From contig NZ_JAGINU010000001.1 of NCBI RefSeq assembly GCF_017876315.1, positions 3,720,001 through 3,784,000 on the forward strand: a stretch of 64,000 bases of DNA, given 5' to 3'. The notes under the pieces are model-generated. The model saw only the letters and a list, made by a program, of their open reading frames with translations, was not told where the DNA came from and ran no database searches. The stretch is from Pseudonocardia parietis. GTDB lineage: Bacteria; Actinomycetota; Actinomycetes; Mycobacteriales; Pseudonocardiaceae. How positions within the stretch are numbered: position 1 is the first letter of the stretch; every line of letters begins with the position of its first letter. Below, piece by piece: positions 42,635-51,384 of the stretch. A program made the translations under genes and the position numbers.

Positions 42635-42760
42635 GCCCGCCGCGAGCTGACTGCGCGCCGCGAGTCGACTGCCCGCCGCGAGTCGACTGCCCGCCGCGAA
42701 CTGACGGCCCGCCGCGAGTTGACTGCCCGCCGCCAGCAGACGGCCCGCCACCAGCGGTGA
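42635..42760 (+). repeat. 18-bp tandem repeats, seven copies
   Basis: Unit GCCCGCCGCGAGCTGACT with starts at 42635, 42653, 42671, 42689, 42707, 42725 and 42743. The last two copies are diverged. The array begins directly after the GT4 stop; a partial unit lies inside its last codons. Being 18 bp, it would encode a six-residue repeat if translated, but no start or stop context supports that. Confidence 0.85.
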
Positions 42761-42823
42761 TCGTCCGTTCAGTGCCGATCGGTGCCATCCGTGGCACCGA
42801 TCGGCACTGAACGGACGATCACC
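42756..42823. terminator. Perfect 32-bp hairpin between convergent genes
   Basis: Left arm 42756-42787, 4-nt loop TCCG, right arm 42792-42823, no mismatch. Placed between the ends of the GT4 and sigma-factor genes, it could terminate both, but it is far longer than an ordinary terminator. Confidence 0.75.
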
Positions 42824-42930
42824 CACGCAGGTCAGCGGACTGATGGGGCTCGGCGGGCTGATGGGACGCTGCGGGTTGATGGGCCCGGCGCGGCCGGCGG
42901 GTCCGGCCCGGGCCGCCGCAGCCGGTGGGT

Positions 42931-43737
42931 TCAGCCGCCGAGTTCTTCCCGTAGCCGGGTGACGACGCGGCTGAGTAGTCGGGAGACGTGCATCTGGGAG
43001 ACGCCGATCTCGGCGGCGATCTCGGATTGGGTGCGGTCGCCGAAGAAGCGCAGCAGCAGGATGCGTCGTTCGCGTGGGGGTAGGGCGTCGATCCGCTCCC
43101 GTAGTTCGTCGCGCATCGTCGCGGCCTCGAGGTCGGGATCGTCGGCGCCGAGTCGTTCGCCGAGGGTGAGTTCGCCGTCGGGGCCGGGGATGTCGAGGGA
43201 GGCTGCGCGGTAGGACTCGAGTGCGCCGAGTGCTTCGACGACGTCGGCGGTGGTGGTGTCGAGTTCCTCGGCGAGCTCGCTGGGTCGGGGTGCGCGTCCG
43301 AGGCGTTGGGTGAGTGTGATGGTGGCGCGGTTGATGCCGACGCCGAGTTCTTTGAGGTCGCGCGGGACCCGCAGGGCCCAGCTGTGGTCGCGGAGGTAGC
43401 GCAGGATTTCGCCGCGGACGCTGGGGATGAGGTAGCCGAGCGGCCCGCCGGTGGCGGCGTCGGGGTTGTAGCGGTCGAGGGCTTTGATCAGGCCGAGGGT
43501 GGCGGCTTGTTGGATGTCCTCGGCGGAGTGGGTGGCGGTGAGGTAGCGGCGGCTGAGGTTGCGGACCAGGGGCAGGAACTCGCAGATCAACCGGTCGCGC
43601 AACGGCCCGCGGCCCGGGTCGTGGGGTTGCATCGCGGCGAGCCGGCGCAGGTCGGGTTCGAGGTCGTCGTAGCCGTGGGGCCCGTCGCGGCGTGTGGGCT
43701 GGGTCCGCTGGGCGGGCATTCGGGTCTGTGTGCGCAC
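42931..43737 (-). CDS. RNA polymerase sigma factor, SigB/SigF/SigG family
   Basis: 268 residues. Region 2: FLPLVRNLSRRYLTATHSAEDIQQAATLGLIKALDRYN with core binding and -10 melting residues. Region 3: LRVPRDLKELG. Region 4: LPPRERRILLLRFFGDRTQSEIAAEIGVSQMHVSRLLSRVVTRLREEL, the -35 HTH. It is the alternative-sigma group controlled by anti-sigma kinases and STAS antagonists in actinomycetes; no anti-sigma gene is adjacent. GTG at 43737 follows GGGGAG; an ATG at 43719 is the alternative. The GTTT/GGGWA promoters in this window are its natural target class. Confidence 0.92.
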   Translation of the reverse strand: MRTQTRMPAQRTQPTRRDGPHGYDDLEPDLRRLAAMQPHDPGRGPLRDRLICEFLPLVRNLSRRYLTATHSAEDIQQAATLGLIKALDRYNPDAATGGPLGYLIPSVRGEILRYLRDHSWALRVPRDLKELGVGINRATITLTQRLGRAPRPSELAEELDTTTADVVEALGALESYRAASLDIPGPDGELTLGERLGADDPDLEAATMRDELRERIDALPPRERRILLLRFFGDRTQSEIAAEIGVSQMHVSRLLSRVVTRLREELGG

Positions 43738-44060
43738 GGAGATCTCCCCGGGTCGTGTGGTCACCGAGTCCGCTGCGTCGTTGAACGGGCCGGACGCGAT
43801 CGAGACCGCGGTGTCCGGTGAGGACCACGGTAGGAACGGGTCCCGTGCGCCGCAACCGCTGGTGCCCCGGGCTGTCAGCGGGGGTGGTCCGGCGCCGGTG
43901 CGGCCGGATCCGAACGCGCCGGCCCGTACCTCGGGGTGGCGCGCCGGGCCGGGTTCCGGTCCTCCGGCACGCGGTGGACGACGAGGGCGACCTCGACCGC
44001 TTCGCGCCCCGGGCCGCCGATGGGCGCGGTCGCCGTGCACCACGAGCGCGACGGCGTCCC
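43738..44060. other. 323-bp gap with no assigned gene
   Basis: It lies upstream of the sigma gene and downstream of pcm, both leftward. It must hold the sigma-gene promoter, but I find no GTTT/GGGWA pair. Frames across it are open but read as low-complexity Arg/Pro shadow sequence. Confidence 0.45.
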
Positions 44061-44675
44061 TCAGCCTTCGGTGCCCCGCACCAGCGGGACGAACGAGACC
44101 GGGGCGAGGTCGGTCGTCTCGCCGTCGCGGTAGCGGATCAGGGTGCCCTGGCGGTCGTCGCCGACCGGGCAGACCAGCGTCCCGCCCGGCGTCAGCTGCT
44201 CGATGAGCTCGGGCGGGATCTGCCGGTAGGCCATCGCCGTCACGACGATCCCGTCGAACGGCGCGAACCCGGCGGCGGCCGTCACCCCGTCGCCGGTGAG
44301 CACCCGGACGTCGGGGGAGAGGTCGCGCAGCAGCGCACGGGCGTCGTCGGCCAGGACCGCGTCGCGCTCCACGGTCACCACCTCGCCGACGCACTCGGCG
44401 AGCACCGCGGCCGCGTACCCGGAGCCGGTGCCGATCTCGAGGACGCGTGCGTCCCGGCCCTGGCCGAGCGCGGTGATGCTGGCCGCCACGATCCACGGCG
44501 AGGAGATCGTCTGTCCCCGGCCGATGGCCAGGGCGGTGTCGTCGTAGGCGCGTGCCTCGTGGTCGGGGTCCACGAAACGTTCCCGCGGAACCCGGGCGAC
44601 GGCGGACAGCACCCGTTCGTCGGTGATGCCCTGGCTCCGCAGCCGGGCGACGAGCTCCTCGCGGGCGTCGGTCAT
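44061..44675 (-). CDS. pcm: Protein-L-isoaspartate O-methyltransferase
   Basis: 204 residues, normal for the family. Methylates isoaspartyl residues of damaged proteins with SAM so that they can be repaired. RERFVDPDHEARAYDDTALAIGRGQTISSPWIVA is the substrate-binding region, LEIGTGSGYAAAVLAE the SAM loop, VTVERDAVL the ribose acid, and GGTLVCPVG the closing strand. AAGGAG precedes the ATG at 44675. It diverges from the formate dehydrogenase with 124 bp between starts, next to the stress sigma factor. Confidence 0.9.
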   Translation of the reverse strand: MTDAREELVARLRSQGITDERVLSAVARVPRERFVDPDHEARAYDDTALAIGRGQTISSPWIVAASITALGQGRDARVLEIGTGSGYAAAVLAECVGEVVTVERDAVLADDARALLRDLSPDVRVLTGDGVTAAAGFAPFDGIVVTAMAYRQIPPELIEQLTPGGTLVCPVGDDRQGTLIRYRDGETTDLAPVSFVPLVRGTEG

Positions 44676-44765
44676 CGTGCCGCTCCTTCCCCTCGGCCCT
44701 GCGCCCGCTCGGCTACCTCGGACCCGGGCCGGGCAAACGCCGCGGGAGCCGGAAGCGCGAATCGA

Positions 44766-44790
44766 GTTTGGACAGCGATGTGCGGGGAAC
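44766..44790 (+). promoter_or_regulatory. SigB/SigF-like near-leaderless promoter of the formate dehydrogenase operon
   Basis: GTTT (44766-44769), 15-nt spacer, GGGAAC (44785-44790), nine bases to the GTG at 44800. No Shine-Dalgarno sequence. Confidence 0.5.
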
Positions 44791-44799
44791 GCCCGCGTC

Positions 44800-47700
44800 G
44801 TGGGGACGCGTGAGTGGTTGCAGGCATGGCCCGTCATCCGCCAGCTGAGCGGGGCCGACCCGCTCGGGCGGGGCACTGCGGCCCGGTCGGCGGGTACCGA
44901 CCGGAAGGTCGCCCGCACCGAGACCGCCGACGGCGTCACGAAGTCGGTCTGCCCGTTCTGCGCGGTCGGCTGCGGCCAGAACATCTACACCGAGAACGGC
45001 CGGGTCACCCACGTCGAGGGCGACCCGGACTCGCCGATCAGCCGTGGCCGGCTCTGTCCCAAAGGGTCGTCGACCCTGTCGTTGGTCACCTCCCCGCTGC
45101 GGCCCACCACGGTCCGCTACCGGCGCCCGTACGGCACCGGGTGGGAGGACCTCGACCTCGACACCGCGATGGAGATGATCACCGACCGGGTGCTGGAGAC
45201 GCGCAGGCGGACCTGGGAGGACGTCGACGACCAGGGCCGGCACCTGCACCGCACCCTCGGCATCGCGAGCCTCGGAGGAGCGACCCTCGACAACGAGGAG
45301 AACTACCTCATGAAGAAGCTCTACACCGCGATGGGCGCGGTGCAGGTGGAGAACCAGGCCCGCATTTGACACTCATCCACGGTTCCCGGTCTGGGAGCCT
45401 CGTTCGGCCGCGGTGGGGCCACCAACTACCAGCAGGATCTCGTCAACTCCGACTGCATCGTCATCCAGGGATCCAACATGGCCGAGGCCCATCCGGTGGG
45501 CTTCCAGTGGGTCATGGAGGCGAAGCGGCGCGGCGCGACGGTGATCCACGTCGATCCGCGGTTCACCCGGACCTCGGCCGTGGCGGATCTGCACGTCCCG
45601 ATCCGCGCGGGCACCGACATCGCGTTCCTCGGCGGGCTGATCCGGTACGTGCTGGAGAACGACCTGTGGTTCGAGGACTACGTGCGGGCCTACACCAACG
45701 CCCCGATGATCGTCGGTGAGGACTTCCGCGACACCGAGGATCTCGACGGCCTGTTCTCCGGCTACGACCCGGAGACCGGTACCTACGACGTCCTCACCTG
45801 GCAGTACGAGGGTGCCGAGGTCGAGGCGTCGGCCGGGTTCCGCGACGAGCGGACGATGGTCCAGGAGGCCGAGCACACCGAGATCGCCGGCTCCGGCGGC
45901 GCCCCGTTCTCCGGCACCCCCTCCCGCGACGACACGTTGCAGCACCCGCGCTGCGTGTACCAGCTGCTGCGCAAGCACTATGCGCGCTACACCCCGGAGA
46001 TGGTGGAGCAGGTCTGCGGCATCGACCCGCAGACGTTCCACCGGGTCGCCGAGGCGCTGACGTCGAACTCCGGGCGCGAGCGGACCGCGGCGTTCTGTTA
46101 CGCCGTCGGCTGGACGCACCACACCGTCGGCGTGCAGTACATCCGGGCGGCGTCGGTGCTGCAGAGCCTGCTGGGCAACATCGGCCGGCCCGGTGGCGGC
46201 ATCCTCGCCCTGCGCGGGCACGCGTCCATCCAGGGCTCCACCGACATCCCGACCCTGTTCGACCTGTTGCCCGGCTACATCCCGATGCCGCACGCGCACC
46301 AGGACCAGGACCTCGAGACCTTCATCGAGTACAACGCCGGCAACCGGGGCTACTGGGGCCACATGGACACCTACCTGGTGAGCCTGCTCAAGGCCTGGTT
46401 CGGGGACGCGGCGACGGCGGACAACGAATTCTGCTTCGACCACCTGCCGCGGCTGACCGGGAACCACTCGTCGTTCCCCACCGTGATGGCCCAGGCCCGC
46501 GGCGAGTCGCCCGGCTACTTCGTGATCGGGGAGAACCCGGCCGTCGGCACGGCGAACTCGAAGCAGCAGCGCCTCGGGCTGGCCAACCTGGAGTGGCTCG
46601 TCGTGCGGGACCTCAACATGATCGAGACCGCGACGTTCTGGAAGGACGGCCCGGAGATCGAGACGGGTGAGATGGTCACCTCCGACATCGGCACCGAGGT
46701 GTTCTTCCTGCCCGCGGCCAACCACACCGAGAAGGACGGGACGTTCACCAACACCCAGCGGTTGCTGCAGTGGCACCACAAGGCCGTCGAGCCGCCCGGG
46801 GACTGTCGCAGCGACCTGTGGTTCTACTACGAGCTGGGCAAGCGGCTGAGGGACAGGGTCGCGGACTCGACCGACCCGTCCGACCGGCCGTTGCAGGACC
46901 TGACCTGGGACTATCCGGTCGAGATCGGACGGACCGGCATCGCGGAACCGAGCGCCGAGGCGGTGCTGCGCGAGATCAACGGCGTCGACGCCGACGGGAA
47001 CGCGCTGTCCTCGTACCGGCAGATGAAGGCGGACGGCTCCACCGCGGGCGGCTGCTGGATCTACACCGGCGTCTACACCGACGAGGTCAACCAGTCGGCC
47101 CGGCGCAAGCCCGGTGGTGAGCAGGACCTGCTCGCCCTCGAATGGGGCTGGGCCTGGCCGATGAACCGCCGGGTGCTCTACAACCGGGCCTCCGCCGATC
47201 CCGAGGGGCGGCCGTGGAGCGAGCGCAAGAAGCTGATCTGGTGGGACGGCGAGCGCTGGACCGGGCCGGACGTCCCGGACTTCCCGGTGCACACCGCCCC
47301 CGACTACCGCCCGGAGGAGCTGAACGCGGGGGAGAAGTCGATCGGCGGGGACGAGCCGTTCGTCATGCAGGGCGACGGCCGGGCGTGGCTCTACGCCCCG
47401 GCCGGGCTGCTGGACGGGCCGATGCCCGCGCACTACGAACCGCAGGAGTCGCCGGTGCCGAACGCGCTCTACCCGAACCAGCGGGCGAACCCGGCGCGGG
47501 AGCTGTTCTCCCGCCCGGAGAACCCCTACAACCCGCCCGGTGACCACTTCCCGTACGTGTTCACCACGTTCCGCGTCACCGAGCACCACACCGCCGGCGG
47601 GATGAGCCGGTGGACCCCGCACCTCAACGAGCTGTTCCCGGAGATGTTCCTGGAGGTCTCACCCGAGCTCGCCGCCGAGCGTGGCCTCACCGACAACGAG

Positions 47701-48021
47701 TGGGCGCACGTGATCACGTCCCGCTCGGCGATCGAGGGCCGGGTGCTGGTGACCGAGCGGGCGAAGCCGCTGCGGGTGGCCGACGGCAGCGGCGGCACCC
47801 GCGTGATCCACCAGATCGGGGTGCCGTGGCACTGGGGCCCGAACGGGCTGTCCACGGGCGACGCGGCCAACGAGCTGCTCTCGGTCGCGCTCGACCCGAA
47901 CGTGCACATCATGGAGACCAAGGCCGCGACCTGCGACATCCGCCCCGGACGGCGTCCGCACGGGCCCGACCTGGTCGCGTTCCTCGCCGATCGCCGGCGT
48001 GCCGCCGGACTGGAGGAGTAG
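44800..48021 (+). CDS. fdnG: Formate dehydrogenase alpha subunit, selenocysteine-containing
   Basis: 1073 residues when TGA 45367-45369 is read as selenocysteine (residue 190). Mo/W-bis-MGD enzyme oxidising formate to CO2. [4Fe-4S] site Cys51, Cys54, Cys58, Cys86, then KG. The Sec sits in ENQARI-U-HSSTVPGLG, exactly where FdnG/FdoG have it, and the frame continues without break. A SECIS hairpin follows the TGA. The GTG at 44800 opens the family N-terminus (GTREWLQAWPVIRQL) and lies nine bases after a promoter motif. There is no twin-arginine signal, so it is probably cytoplasmic. Automatic callers will split it into two genes at 45369/45478. Confidence 0.93.
45367..45399 (+). promoter_or_regulatory. 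SECIS element for selenocysteine insertion
   Basis: TGA at 45367-45369, 11 nt, then a 7-bp stem (45381-45387 with 45393-45399, one G.U pair) closing the loop GGTCT. Both the 11-nt distance and the GGTCT loop equal those of E. coli fdhF, which SelB recognises. Confidence 0.9.
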
Positions 48022-48963
48022 ATGACGACGTCCTGGTACGGGCCGCTGGCCGACCCGTCCGCCGACGCCGGTTACCCCGACGACCACCCCGAACGGGTCG
48101 GGTTCTTCACCGACACCTCGGTCTGCATCGGGTGCAAGGCGTGTGAGGTGGCCTGCAAGGAGTGGAACGCACTGCCCGCCGACGGCGTCGCCGAGCAGGG
48201 CGCAGGCGGTGACGTCCTCGGTATGGCCGGGATGGGCTACGACAACACCGGCGGGCTCGGCGCGTCGACCTACCGGCACGTGGCCTTCGTCGAGCAACGG
48301 GTACCGGCGGCCCGGTCGGCGCCGACCGACCTGGGGATGCCGGCCCTGGACCTGCCGGGTTCGGTGGAGGCCGGTGAGGATCGCACGGACGCCACCGAGG
48401 TCCGCTGGCTCATGTCGTCCGACGTCTGCAAACACTGCACACACGCCGCCTGCCTCGACGTCTGCCCGACCGGGTCGCTGTTCCGCACCGAGCACGGCAC
48501 CGTGCTGGTGCAGGAGGACATCTGCAACGGCTGCGGCTACTGCATCCCCGCCTGCCCGTACGGCGTGATCGACCAGCGCAAGGGCGACGGGCGGGCGTTC
48601 AAGTGCACGATGTGCCAGGACCGCCTCGGCGCGGGCATGGCCCCGGCGTGCGCGACCGCCTGCCCGACCGAGTCCATCCAGTTCGGTCCGCTCGACGAGC
48701 TGCGGGCCCGCGCCGACGAACGCCTGGCGACGCTGCAGAGCCAGGGGGTCACCGAGGCCCGGCTCTACGGCCACGACCCGGACGACGGCGTCGGCGGCGA
48801 CGGCGCGTTCTTCCTGCTGCTCGACGAACCGGAGGTCTACGGGTTGCCACCGGACCCGGTGGTGACCACCCGGGACCTGCCGTCGATGTGGCGGCACGCC
48901 GCCGCCGCGGCGCTGACCGTGGCCGCGACCGTCGGCGCCGCGTTCATCGGGGCACGCCGGTGA
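48022..48963 (+). CDS. Formate dehydrogenase iron-sulfur (beta) subunit
   Basis: 313 residues. Four [4Fe-4S] clusters are expected: SVCIGCKACEVACKEW (Cys35, 38, 41, 45), DVCKHCTHAACLDVCP, ICNGCGYCIPACP, and CTMC...CATACP. Carries electrons from the alpha subunit to the membrane partner. A C-terminal hydrophobic stretch (WRHAAAAALTVAATVGAAFIG, about 290-311) anchors it as in FdnH. It begins immediately after the fdnG stop with GGAGGAG upstream, and overlaps the next start by 4 nt. Confidence 0.94.
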   Translation: MTTSWYGPLADPSADAGYPDDHPERVGFFTDTSVCIGCKACEVACKEWNALPADGVAEQGAGGDVLGMAGMGYDNTGGLGASTYRHVAFVEQRVPAARSAPTDLGMPALDLPGSVEAGEDRTDATEVRWLMSSDVCKHCTHAACLDVCPTGSLFRTEHGTVLVQEDICNGCGYCIPACPYGVIDQRKGDGRAFKCTMCQDRLGAGMAPACATACPTESIQFGPLDELRARADERLATLQSQGVTEARLYGHDPDDGVGGDGAFFLLLDEPEVYGLPPDPVVTTRDLPSMWRHAAAAALTVAATVGAAFIGARR

Positions 48964-50042
48964 CCGGGCCCGCGCACGAGGGCACACCGGGCCGGACCGA
49001 GCGACGACGGCGGCGCAAGGGCGGGCGCGGCGAGCAGCTGATGGTGCCCGACGCCGACTTCCGCAGCTACCACGACCGCCCGATCATCAAGCCGCCGGTC
49101 TGGAAGGTGCCCGACGTCCCCGCCTACCTCTACCTCGGGGGGACGGCGGGGGTGGCGGCGTCGGTGGCGGCACTCGGGGATCTGACCGGACGCCCGGGGC
49201 TGCGCCGCAGCAGCCGGCTCGTCTCGGCGGGTGGTGCGGTGGCGTCGGTGGCGTTCCTGATCCACGACCTGGGCCGTCCGGAACGCTTCCTCAACATGAT
49301 GCGGGTGATCAAACCGACCTCGCCGCTGTCGGTCGGGTCGTGGATCCTCGCCCCGTTCGGCACCGCGACCGGGATCGCCGCCGCGTCCGAGGTGACCGGG
49401 CTGCTGCCCGGGGTGGGCCGGGCCGCCGGGATCGCCGGTGGCGTGCTCGGGCCGGCGATGACCACCTACACCGCGGTGCTGCTCGCCGACACCGCGGTAC
49501 CCGGCTGGCACGAGGCGTACCGGGAGCTGCCGTTCGTGTTCGCCGGGTCCGCGCTCGCGGCCGGGGGCGGGTCCGCACTCGTGACCGGGCACGGCGACGG
49601 CCCGGCCCGCCGGATCGCCGTCGCCGGGGCGGCGCTGGAGCTGGCCGCGACCCACCGGGTGGAAACGACCATCGGGATGAGCGCGCACGCCTACCGCACC
49701 GGCCGCGCGGGCCGGGTGCTGCGCGCCGCCCGGGCCGCGACCCTCGCCGGGGCGACCGCGGCGCTGGCCGGCCCGGTCGCCGATCTCGTCGCCCACCGGT
49801 CGCCGCGCCGCAGACGGTGGCTCGACGCCGCCGCCGGGCTGCTGCTGAACGCCGGGTCGGCCGCCACCCGCTGGGGCGTGTTCGACGCCGGCATGGCCAC
49901 CGCCTGGGACCCGGCCTACACCGTGGTGCCGCAGCGCGAACGGCTGCGCCGCCGAGCCGCCGAGGATCCCGACGGCGCCGGGGCGGGGGAGACCGCCGAC
50001 CACGCCCCGGCCACCCGCTCGCACCTGCCGTCGGAGCCGTGA
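48960..50042 (+). CDS. nrfD: NrfD-family membrane subunit
   Basis: 360 residues. Eight or so membrane helices from about residue 55 to 330. NrfD/PsrC-type anchors exchange electrons with the quinone pool. A conserved pattern FLIHDLGRPERFLNMMRVIKPTSPLSVGSWIL is readable at about 100-130. It replaces the cytochrome b (FdnI) of E. coli, which has haem-binding His residues not seen here, so electron transfer must be haem-free. The first 30 residues are very basic. GTG at 48960 overlaps the beta subunit stop. Confidence 0.9.
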   Translation: MTGPAHEGTPGRTERRRRRKGGRGEQLMVPDADFRSYHDRPIIKPPVWKVPDVPAYLYLGGTAGVAASVAALGDLTGRPGLRRSSRLVSAGGAVASVAFLIHDLGRPERFLNMMRVIKPTSPLSVGSWILAPFGTATGIAAASEVTGLLPGVGRAAGIAGGVLGPAMTTYTAVLLADTAVPGWHEAYRELPFVFAGSALAAGGGSALVTGHGDGPARRIAVAGAALELAATHRVETTIGMSAHAYRTGRAGRVLRAARAATLAGATAALAGPVADLVAHRSPRRRRWLDAAAGLLLNAGSAATRWGVFDAGMATAWDPAYTVVPQRERLRRRAAEDPDGAGAGETADHAPATRSHLPSEP

Positions 50043-50166
50043 CCCCCCGCCCTAGCGCCGGAGCCTCGAGGCACGGGCACGGGCACGGGGCATGGAGCAC
50101 AGGTGGCCGGGCTGGGCCGGGCGATCACCTCCGCAAGCCGGGACCCTCGCACGGCGCACAGACCGA

Positions 50167-50430
50167 TCAGCGAGGGCGGTCGGGGTCGTCACCGTCCGGC
50201 GTCCCGCAGGCCTCGGCGCCGGTCTCCCCGGCGAAGCCCTCGTCGTGGCCGGCGACCTGCCCGACGTAGCCGCCGGTGGCACCGGTACCGGTGGTGGACG
50301 GCGCATCGCCGGACTCCGAGCGTCCCTCGCCCGTCGGGCGGGAGTTGGCGACGTTCGGGTCGGGTTCGACGTCCTCGGCGGGGCCGCCTCCGAAGAGCCG
50401 GTCCACCATGCGTTTCAGCTTCGACACCAT
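50167..50430 (-). CDS. Small hydrophilic protein
   Basis: 87 residues. A basic amphipathic start (MVSKLKRMVDRLFGGG) is followed by a disordered, acidic Gly/Thr/Asp-rich tail (DAPSTTGTGATGGYVGQVAGHDEGF). No family recognised; the shape is common for small stress proteins that bind membranes or partners by the N-terminal helix. A GTTT-N16-AGGTAA motif ends nine bases before the ATG at 50430, and no ribosome binding site is present; this supports both the start and expression. Convergent with nrfD. Confidence 0.68.
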   Translation of the reverse strand: MVSKLKRMVDRLFGGGPAEDVEPDPNVANSRPTGEGRSESGDAPSTTGTGATGGYVGQVAGHDEGFAGETGAEACGTPDGDDPDRPR

Positions 50431-50439
50431 GGACGGTGC

Positions 50440-50465
50440 TTACCTGCGAACGCCGGTCACCAAAC
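50440..50465 (-). promoter_or_regulatory. SigB/SigF-like near-leaderless promoter
   Basis: Minus strand: GTTT (50465-50462), 16-nt spacer, AGGTAA (50445-50440), nine bases to the ATG at 50430. It overlaps the 3' end of the upstream LysR gene. Confidence 0.45.
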
Positions 50466-51377
50466 CCGGGCCCGGTCCCGACCGGCCTCGACGCCGTCGC
50501 GGAACCGGGCGGCGACGAACCGGGCGAACCGGTCCACCACCGGCGGCAGCGGACGCTCCCGCAGCCGGGACAGCCCGATCATCCGGTGCGCGGAGTCGTC
50601 GGTGATCGGCAGGTAGCGGACCCCGGGCTCGGCACGTTGCGGGCGCGGCTGCGGCACGATCGCCACACCGAGCCCGGCGGCGACGAAGCCCTCCAGGGTC
50701 CCGATCTCGGTGCTCTCGAACGCGAACCGCGGCGTGAGGCCGGCCCGCGCGCACAGCTCGTCGGTGAGGCGCCGCAGCCCGATCGGCGCCTGCAGCGTGA
50801 CGAACGGTTCGTCGCCGGCATCGGCCAGCGCGACGTGTTCCCGGCCGGCGAGCGGGTGCCCGTCCGGCACGGCCAGGCACAGCTGCTGGCGGTACAGGCC
50901 GGTCCAGCCGAGCTCGTCGACCTCCGGCCGCGGCGCGGTCAGCCCGAGGTCGGCACGCCCGGCGAGGAGGTGCTCGACGATCTCGTGCCCGGCGGCCTGG
51001 GTGAGCTCGAAGCGGACCCCGGGCGCCTCGGCCCGGTAGACCCGCAGGATCTCCGGCATCAGGCCGGCGGCGATCGAGTGCAGGAACGCGAGCCGGATCG
51101 TGCCGTGGTCCGGGTCGCGCAGCGTCGCGATCCGCTCCTCGGCGGCGGCGAGCTCGGCCAGGCCGCGCCGCGCGTGCTCCAGCATGATCATGCCGAACGG
51201 GTTGAGCCGCAGCCGGCGGTTGACCCGGTCGAACAGCGGCGCGCCGACCCGGCGTTCGAGCCGGGCCAGCGCGCGCGACAGGGTCGGCTGGGTGAGTGAG
51301 AGCCGCTCCGCGGCCTGCGTCATGTGCTCGGTCTCGGCGAGCACGACGAACCACTCGAGCTCGTCCACCGTCGTCAC
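50457..51377 (-). CDS. LysR-family transcriptional regulator
   Basis: 306 residues. N-terminal winged HTH (about 1-60): VVLAETEHMTQAAERLSLTQPTLSRALARLE; effector domain 90-290 with RLAFLHSIAAGLMPEIL. It lies seven bases downstream of the CitE-like gene on the same strand, so it probably belongs to the CitE/acyl-CoA dehydrogenase/MaoC transcript, an unusual same-strand position for a LysR gene. Likely senses an intermediate of that pathway. No ligand can be named. Confidence 0.9.
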   Translation of the reverse strand: MTTVDELEWFVVLAETEHMTQAAERLSLTQPTLSRALARLERRVGAPLFDRVNRRLRLNPFGMIMLEHARRGLAELAAAEERIATLRDPDHGTIRLAFLHSIAAGLMPEILRVYRAEAPGVRFELTQAAGHEIVEHLLAGRADLGLTAPRPEVDELGWTGLYRQQLCLAVPDGHPLAGREHVALADAGDEPFVTLQAPIGLRRLTDELCARAGLTPRFAFESTEIGTLEGFVAAGLGVAIVPQPRPQRAEPGVRYLPITDDSAHRMIGLSRLRERPLPPVVDRFARFVAARFRDGVEAGRDRARVW

Positions 51378-51384
51378 CGACGCA

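Noticed and set aside
43818..44813. 331-codon plus-strand frame over the gap between the sigma gene and pcm
   Set aside because: It extends antisense through pcm and contains no recognisable domain.
44623..45369. Short stand-alone gene ending at TGA 45369, followed by a second gene from 45478
   Set aside because: Both belong to one selenoprotein; the sequence 45370-45477 translates in frame into conserved formate dehydrogenase residues and contains the SECIS hairpin.
45373..47622. 749-codon open frame on the minus strand
   Set aside because: Antisense shadow of the formate dehydrogenase, which has clear family motifs on the plus strand.
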